From the NCBI RefSeq assembly GCF_000725885.1, contig NZ_JODR01000037.1, forward strand, positions 1 to 48,947: a stretch of 48,947 bases of DNA, written 5' to 3'. The notes beneath the pieces were generated by a model. That model saw only the letters and a list, made by a program, of their open reading frames with translations, searched no databases and was not told the DNA's origin. The position numbers and the translations under genes were made by a program. Positions 44,407 through 48,947 of the stretch are shown here, piece by piece; positions within the stretch are counted from its first letter, which is position 1; the number at the start of each line of letters is the position of its first letter. The stretch is from Streptomyces albus subsp. albus. Lineage in GTDB: Bacteria > Actinomycetota > Actinomycetes > Streptomycetales > Streptomycetaceae.

Positions 44407-46827
44407 ATGGCTGCTGAGTCCAAGGAGTCCACACCGCTCGCCCTGCCCGTGCTGCCCATCGACGCCGAGGACGGCGTCGTCCTGCCGGGCATGGTGGTCC
44501 CGCTGGACCTCTCCGACGGTGACGTGCGCGCGGCCGTGGACGCCGCGAAGTCCGCCGCTCGGGAGGGCGAGAAGCCCCGGGTCCTGCTGGTCCCGCGTGT
44601 GGACGGCACCTACGCCGGGATCGGCGTGGAGGGCCGCGTCGAGCAGACCGGCCGCCTCGCCGACGGCGACCCCGGCGCCCTCATCCGCGGTCTCCACCGG
44701 GTCCGGGTGGGCATCGGCACGACCGGCCCCGGCGCCGCCCTGTGGGTGGAGGGCACTCCCGTCCAGGAGCAGGTGCCCGACCCCGTTCCCGGCCAGGTCG
44801 TCGAACAGATGAAGGAGTACAAGGCCCTCATCACCGACTGGCTGCGCAAGCGCGGAGCCTGGCAGGTGGTCGACCGGGTGCAGCAGATCGACGACCCGGG
44901 CCAGCTCGCCGACAACGCGGGCTACTCCCCGTTCCTGAGCACCGAGCAGAAGCTCAAGCTGCTGGAGACCACCGACCCGGTCGAGCGCCTGAAGTTCGCC
45001 ACCACCGCGCTCCGCGACCACCTCGCCGAGCAGGACGTGGCAGAGGCCATCGCCAAGGACGTCCAGGAGGGCGTGGACAAGCAGCAGCGCGAGTTCCTGC
45101 TCCGCCGCCAGCTGGAGGCCGTCCGCAAGGAGCTGGCCGAGCTCAACGGAGATCCGGAGGACGAGAGCGAGGACTACCGCGCCCGCGTCGAGGCGGCCGA
45201 CCTGCCCGAGGACGTCAAGAAGGCCGCCCTCAAGGAGGTCGACAAGCTGGAGCGCGCCAGCGACCAGTCGCCGGAGGGCAGCTGGATCCGCACCTGGCTG
45301 GACACGGTGCTGGAGATGCCGTGGAACGTCCGTACGGAGGACGAGTACGACATCTCCGGGGCGCGTGCCGTCCTCGACGCCGACCACGCGGGGCTGGAGG
45401 ACGTCAAGGAGCGCATCACCGAGTACCTGGCCGTGCGCAAGCGGCGCGCCGAGCGCGGCCTGGGGGTGGTCGGCGGACGGCGCGGGGGAGCGGTGCTGGC
45501 CCTGACGGGCCCGCCCGGTGTCGGCAAGACCTCGCTGGGCGAGTCCGTGGCCCGCGCGATGGGCCGGAAGTTCGTCCGTGTCGCCCTCGGCGGCGTCCGG
45601 GACGAGGCCGAGATCCGCGGCCACCGGCGTACCTACGTCGGGGCCCAGCCGGGCCGCATCGTCCGCGCCGTCAAGGAGGCCGGCTCGATGAACCCCGTCG
45701 TGCTGCTGGACGAGGTCGACAAGGTCGGCTCCGACTTCCGCGGCGATCCGGCGGCGGCCCTGCTGGAGGTGCTGGACCCGGCGCAGAACCACACGTTCCG
45801 GGACCACTACCTGGAGGTGGAGCTGGACCTGTCCGACGTCGTCTTCCTGGCCACCGCGAACGTCCTGGAGGCCATCCCGCAGCCCCTGCTGGACCGGATG
45901 GAGGTCGTCGAACTCGACGGCTACACCGAGGACGAGAAGGTCACCATCGCCCGCGACCACCTGCTGCCCCGTCAGCTGGAGCGCGCCGGGCTGGAGAGCG
46001 GCGAAGTCGTCTTCGAGGAGCTGGCGCTGCGCAAGCTCGCCGCCGAGTACACCCGTGAGGCGGGCGTGCGTTCCCTGGAGCGGTCCGTCCAGCGGGTGCT
46101 GCGCAAGGTGGCGGCCAAGCAGCAGCTGGGGGAGACCGAGCTGCCGTTCACGGTCGGCGTGGACCAGCTGCGCGAGCTGATCGGCCGGCCCCGGCACACA
46201 CCGGAGGCCGCCCAGGACCCGGCCGAGCGCCGCACGGCCGTTCCCGGCGTCGCCACCGGGCTGGCGGTCACCGGAGCGGGCGGCGACGTGCTCTTCGTCG
46301 AGGCGTCGCTGGCCGACCCCGAGACGGGCGCCTCCGGGCTCACCCTGACCGGCCAGCTGGGCGACGTGATGAAGGAGTCCGCGCACATCGCCCTGTCCTA
46401 CCTGCGCTCGCGCGGCGCCGAACTGGAACTGCCCGTGGGCGACCTCAAGGAACGCGGCATCCACCTGCACGTGCCCGCCGGTGCCGTCCCCAAGGACGGT
46501 CCCAGCGCCGGCATCACCATGACGACGGCCCTCGCCTCGCTGCTGAGCGGACGCCAGGTGCGGCCGGAGGTGGCCATGACGGGCGAGGTCTCGCTGACCG
46601 GGCGGGTGCTGCCCATCGGCGGCGTCAAGCAGAAGCTCCTGGCGGCCCACCGTGCGGGGGTGACCACCGTGATCATCCCCAAGCGCAACGAGCCGGACCT
46701 GGACGACGTGCCCGAGGAGGTGCTGGACGGCCTCGACGTCCACCCCGTCTCGGACGTCCGCCAGGTCCTGGAGCTGGCCCTGACGCCGGCGCAGACCCCC
46801 GCCCACGAGGCGCCGGTCGCGGCGTGA
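44407..46827 (+). CDS. lon: ATP-dependent protease Lon
   Basis: 806 residues from an ATG behind GAGGGAGA. It is a complete LonA: N-terminal substrate-binding domain (LALPVLPIDAEDGVVLPGMVVPLDL) to about residue 200, coiled linker (QQREFLLRRQLEAVRKELAEL), AAA+ module with Walker A GPPGVGKTS at 368, Walker B VVLLDEVDKVG, and the protease domain with catalytic Ser700 (KDGPSAGI) and Lys743 (GGVKQK). It degrades misfolded and selected regulatory proteins in the cytoplasm. HAIR and ClgR boxes upstream indicate heat-shock derepression and ClgR activation. A 12-base-pair terminator follows. Confidence 0.97.
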   Translation: MAAESKESTPLALPVLPIDAEDGVVLPGMVVPLDLSDGDVRAAVDAAKSAAREGEKPRVLLVPRVDGTYAGIGVEGRVEQTGRLADGDPGALIRGLHRVRVGIGTTGPGAALWVEGTPVQEQVPDPVPGQVVEQMKEYKALITDWLRKRGAWQVVDRVQQIDDPGQLADNAGYSPFLSTEQKLKLLETTDPVERLKFATTALRDHLAEQDVAEAIAKDVQEGVDKQQREFLLRRQLEAVRKELAELNGDPEDESEDYRARVEAADLPEDVKKAALKEVDKLERASDQSPEGSWIRTWLDTVLEMPWNVRTEDEYDISGARAVLDADHAGLEDVKERITEYLAVRKRRAERGLGVVGGRRGGAVLALTGPPGVGKTSLGESVARAMGRKFVRVALGGVRDEAEIRGHRRTYVGAQPGRIVRAVKEAGSMNPVVLLDEVDKVGSDFRGDPAAALLEVLDPAQNHTFRDHYLEVELDLSDVVFLATANVLEAIPQPLLDRMEVVELDGYTEDEKVTIARDHLLPRQLERAGLESGEVVFEELALRKLAAEYTREAGVRSLERSVQRVLRKVAAKQQLGETELPFTVGVDQLRELIGRPRHTPEAAQDPAERRTAVPGVATGLAVTGAGGDVLFVEASLADPETGASGLTLTGQLGDVMKESAHIALSYLRSRGAELELPVGDLKERGIHLHVPAGAVPKDGPSAGITMTTALASLLSGRQVRPEVAMTGEVSLTGRVLPIGGVKQKLLAAHRAGVTTVIIPKRNEPDLDDVPEEVLDGLDVHPVSDVRQVLELALTPAQTPAHEAPVAA

Positions 46828-46847
46828 CGGACGCGTCCGGCAGCACG

Positions 46848-46875
46848 GTGGCCCCCGCCCGCAGGCGGGGGCCAC
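46848..46875. terminator. Terminator between lon and the lysozyme gene
   Basis: GTGGCCCCCGCC and GGCGGGGGCCAC, a perfect 12-base-pair stem with loop CGCA, lies 21 bases after the lon stop. It can serve both convergent genes. Confidence 0.85.
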
Positions 46876-46927
46876 TGCCCGTTTCGGGGAGACGGACCCG
46901 CGGCCGGGAAGGGCGGCCGGGCCCGGG

Positions 46928-47872
46928 TCAGCCGTTGTTGGCGAGCACCTTCAGCCGGTCCATGGAACCGTTGAAGTAGTTGTGGTCACCCACGGTCGGG
47001 CCGCTCGAGGTGTACTGCCAGAAGGTGTAGAAGCCCCAGCCGGCCGGCAGGGTGCCCGGCGACGAGGCGTACCGCGCGATCCACAGCGGGTTGGTGTTGC
47101 CGAAGGCACTGCTGTTGCCGGTGCACTGGGTCCACCAGTTGGTCGTGGTGTAGATCACCGCGTCGCGCCCGGTCTTGGCCTTGTAGGTGCTGGTGAAGTC
47201 CTTGATCCAGTTCACCATCGCGCTCTGGCTCAGCCCGTAGCAGGTCGCGCCGTAGGGGTTGTACTCGATGTCGAGCACGCCCGGCAGCGTCTTGCCGTCC
47301 TTGCTCCAGCCGCCGCCGTTGGAGGCGAAGTAGTTCGCCTGGGTGGCGCCGCTGGAGGTGTTGGGCGTCGCGAAGTGGTAGGCGCCCCGGATCATCCCGA
47401 CGTTGTAGGAACCGTTGTACTGCTGTGTGAAGTACGGGTTCTTGTAGTTGGTCGACTCGGTGGCCTTCACGTAGGCGAACCGCACCCCGCTGTTCCACAG
47501 GGTGGACCAGGCGACGTTCCCCTGGTGGCTGCTGACGTCCACGCCGTGGACCGTGGCGGCCAGGCCGGCCCGTTCCCTGTCGGGCGCTGCGCCGTCCGTC
47601 GAGTCCGCCTCGTGCATCTGGACGCCCGCACCCATCCAGGCCTCACCACGCTTGCCTGGTGCCTTGGGGTTGGCGCGCAGTCCCTCGGTGTCCTTCGCGC
47701 TGTGGTTGCCGCTCGCGGACGTGGTGGGTGTGTTGCTCGCCTCCTTGTCGTCGGGGGCCGCCGTCGCCGCGCCAGGGAGCGCGAGGACGAGCGCGAGCAG
47801 GGAGACGAACATCCCGACGACAGCCGCGAGTCCGCGTCTGTGCCGGGCCGTACCGGATCTGAAGCTGGGCAT
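46928..47872 (-). CDS. Secreted GH25 lysozyme (N,O-diacetylmuramidase type)
   Basis: 314 residues. A signal peptide covers about 1-39 (RRGLAAVVGMFVSLLALVLALPGAATAAP), followed by a hydrophilic linker to about 105. The GH25 domain runs to the end: GVDVSSHQGNVAW (Asp112), FAYVKATEST, GAYHFATP, GVLDIEYNPYG (Asp201, Glu203, the acid/base site), IYTTTNWWTQC, and W-rich strands. It is of the cellosyl/lysozyme M1 type, cleaving the glycan of peptidoglycan outside the cell, for lysis of competitors or wall turnover. It is convergent with lon, divergent from the MarR gene. Confidence 0.95.
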   Translation of the reverse strand: MPSFRSGTARHRRGLAAVVGMFVSLLALVLALPGAATAAPDDKEASNTPTTSASGNHSAKDTEGLRANPKAPGKRGEAWMGAGVQMHEADSTDGAAPDRERAGLAATVHGVDVSSHQGNVAWSTLWNSGVRFAYVKATESTNYKNPYFTQQYNGSYNVGMIRGAYHFATPNTSSGATQANYFASNGGGWSKDGKTLPGVLDIEYNPYGATCYGLSQSAMVNWIKDFTSTYKAKTGRDAVIYTTTNWWTQCTGNSSAFGNTNPLWIARYASSPGTLPAGWGFYTFWQYTSSGPTVGDHNYFNGSMDRLKVLANNG

Positions 47873-48110
47873 CGCTGCCTCCGGAGCCTCGGTGGTGGGG
47901 GTCTGGTACGTGCGTAGTATTTACCTATGTGGGGGTTTTTGCGCTGCGACGCGCGGAGTGGGGACCATGCCGCTGGTGTGGGCATGTCATGTTTGAAAGT
48001 ACGCGCGTAGACCGGTCAGGCGGAAGATGCTCCGCCGTCTTCCGTTGGTCTAATCCTGCGAAATACTGGCGGAGCTGGGACTATCGCGCTCGCGGGAGAC
48101 AATTTTCTTC
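47873..48110. other. Divergent promoter region of lysozyme and marR
   Basis: 238 bases with relatively low GC. On the minus strand GGTAAATACTAC about 55 bases from the lysozyme start could be a -10. At 48019-48043 two overlapping inverted repeats compete: GGCGGA/TCCGCC (48019-48024, 48031-48036) and GGAAGA/TCTTCC (48022-48027, 48038-48043). These may be alternative RNA hairpins or a composite operator. A run of T after GTGGGGG (47930-47940) is also notable. Confidence 0.5.
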
Positions 48111-48845
48111 ATGGAAAACGCCGGAGACGCCAACAACACCGGTGGCCCGCGCCGGGCCACCGGGAACGCCGGGGCTGCCGCGAACGTCGCGTCCGCCCCG
48201 CGCGACACCGCAGCCGCGCCCGCCGCACACGCCGCCGGCCGGCACGGCGAGACGGCCGGAAGGAACGCGACCGACCCCCGGCCCCGCGCGGGTACGGCCG
48301 GCGCCCCCGCAGAGGCGACAGGCGCCTCCGCGGGAGCGGCCGGAGCGGCCGGTCCCTTGGCTGGAGCGGCCGGTGCCTCGGTGGGAGCGGCCGGGCCCGT
48401 CGAACAGTTCGGGCCCGAGTGCCTCGACGTCGAGCGGGAACTGGCGGTCTTCCTGCGCCGCGCCCGCGCCTCCTCCGGGGAAATGGCACGCCAGGTCCAC
48501 CCCGACCTGGAACCCGCCGCCTACGGCCTCCTCGTCCGGCTGGAGGACGCCGGCGAACAGCGCGCCACCGAACTCGCCGCCTACTTCGGGGTCGGCAAGG
48601 CGACGATAAGCCGCCAGCTGCACGCCCTCGAACAGTTGGGCCTCGTCGACCGGCGGCCCGACCCGGGAGACCGCCGGGCCTCGCTGGTACGGCTCACGGA
48701 CGAGGGCCGCGAACGCTTCACCCGCGTACGGGACGCCCGCCGGCTCTCCTACGCCCGCAAACTGGCCGCCTGGGACCGCCGGGAGATCGCCGAACTGGCC
48801 CGCCTCCTCCACCGCCTCAACTCCCTGGGTGAACAGGAGGAATGA
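48111..48845 (+). CDS. MarR family transcriptional regulator with long low-complexity N-terminus
   Basis: 244 residues. The MarR domain occupies about 105-244 (DVERELAVFLRRARASSGEMARQVHPDLEPAAYGLLVRLEDAGEQRATELAAYFGVGKATISRQLHALEQLGLVDRRPDPGDRRASLVRLTDEG), with an intact winged helix. The first ~100 residues are Ala/Gly/Pro/Thr-rich; residues 65-100 come from repeats of GGAGCGGCCGG. The ATG has only a distant GGGAG ribosome site, so a start further in is possible. The target is unknown; the divergent lysozyme gene is a candidate. Confidence 0.9.
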   Translation: MENAGDANNTGGPRRATGNAGAAANVASAPRDTAAAPAAHAAGRHGETAGRNATDPRPRAGTAGAPAEATGASAGAAGAAGPLAGAAGASVGAAGPVEQFGPECLDVERELAVFLRRARASSGEMARQVHPDLEPAAYGLLVRLEDAGEQRATELAAYFGVGKATISRQLHALEQLGLVDRRPDPGDRRASLVRLTDEGRERFTRVRDARRLSYARKLAAWDRREIAELARLLHRLNSLGEQEE

Positions 48846-48947
48846 GACCGCCGCCCGATGCCCTGGGGGTCGGCCGCCGGGGCAGGTCGGGGCGGGGTGG
48901 GTCAGTTCGGGGCGGGACGGGGCGGGACGCGGTGGGGCGGGGCGGGG
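48846..48947. repeat. G-rich tandem repeats at the window end
   Basis: The last ~100 bases are short imperfect repeats such as GGGGCGGGAC and GGGGCGGGGTGGG with clear G-quadruplex potential. No gene is present. Together with the poly-C start this suggests that the window boundaries are assembly breaks. Confidence 0.75.

Overview
This is a high-GC (clearly above 70%) actinobacterial window, almost certainly from Streptomyces or a close relative. The codon use has G/C in nearly every third position. Several families are typical of the genus (DUF6104, trypsin-co-occurring domain 1, SAV_2336-type vWA, Fxs-system proteins), and the block kgd - histidine kinase - response regulator - spermidine-synthase-like - HAD - lon has a core-chromosome look. 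Both ends are low complexity (a 23-base C run at the start, G-rich tandem repeats at the end), so the window may be one whole draft contig. I saw no rRNA, tRNA, CRISPR array or transposase.

Region 1 (1-10.9 kb) is accessory metabolism and small regulators. It has a PadR/membrane-protein divergon, a lipoprotein tyrosine phosphatase, and a minus-strand operon of a luciferase-like flavin monooxygenase, an SDR and an HSL-type esterase. An Rrf2 regulator is divergent from a DHA2-type MFS exporter. A second PadR and a TetR/RibD-reductase divergon follow.

Region 2 (11.4-17.9 kb) looks like a small catabolic island. It holds an HsaB-like flavin reductase divergent from a FadD3-like acyl-CoA ligase, an acyl-CoA dehydrogenase, a two-domain extradiol dioxygenase (HsaC/BphC type) and a KstD-type 3-ketosteroid dehydrogenase gene broken by a frameshift and a stop codon. 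A near-identical palindrome (arms GTATTCC / GGAATAC, centre TAAYC) lies both in the reductase/ligase gap and directly upstream of the monooxygenase operon 6 kb away, which ties regions 1 and 2 into one probable regulon.

Region 3 (18-23 kb) has a Pat-like acetyltransferase, an orphan NarL-type histidine kinase, two tiny conserved proteins, and a DUF4097-PadR operon behind an array of four ATATCG-type operator sites.

Region 4 (23.1-35.4 kb) is the most interesting. Seven co-oriented genes encode a Trypco1 protein, a trypsin-VMAP-C protein, a MoxR AAA+ ATPase, a vWA/TPR protein, an Fxs-type peptide with an internal FRSFS motif, a stand-alone HExxH putative peptide hydroxylase, and a TIR-like/NB-ARC/TPR protein of the FxsT type. 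This joins the 'ternary' VMAP-MoxR-vWA conflict system to an Fxs peptide-modification module that has no radical-SAM enzyme here. I propose it acts as one NTP-dependent sensing, proteolysis and peptide-signalling device.

Region 5 (35.6-48.8 kb) is core chromosome: kgd, a two-component pair, a spermidine-synthase-like protein, a lipoprotein, a HAD phosphatase, lon with both an HspR-type (HAIR) and a ClgR-type box, a secreted GH25 lysozyme and a MarR regulator.

A recurring oddity is short tandem-repeat, low-complexity insertion into otherwise ordinary proteins and spacers throughout the window.
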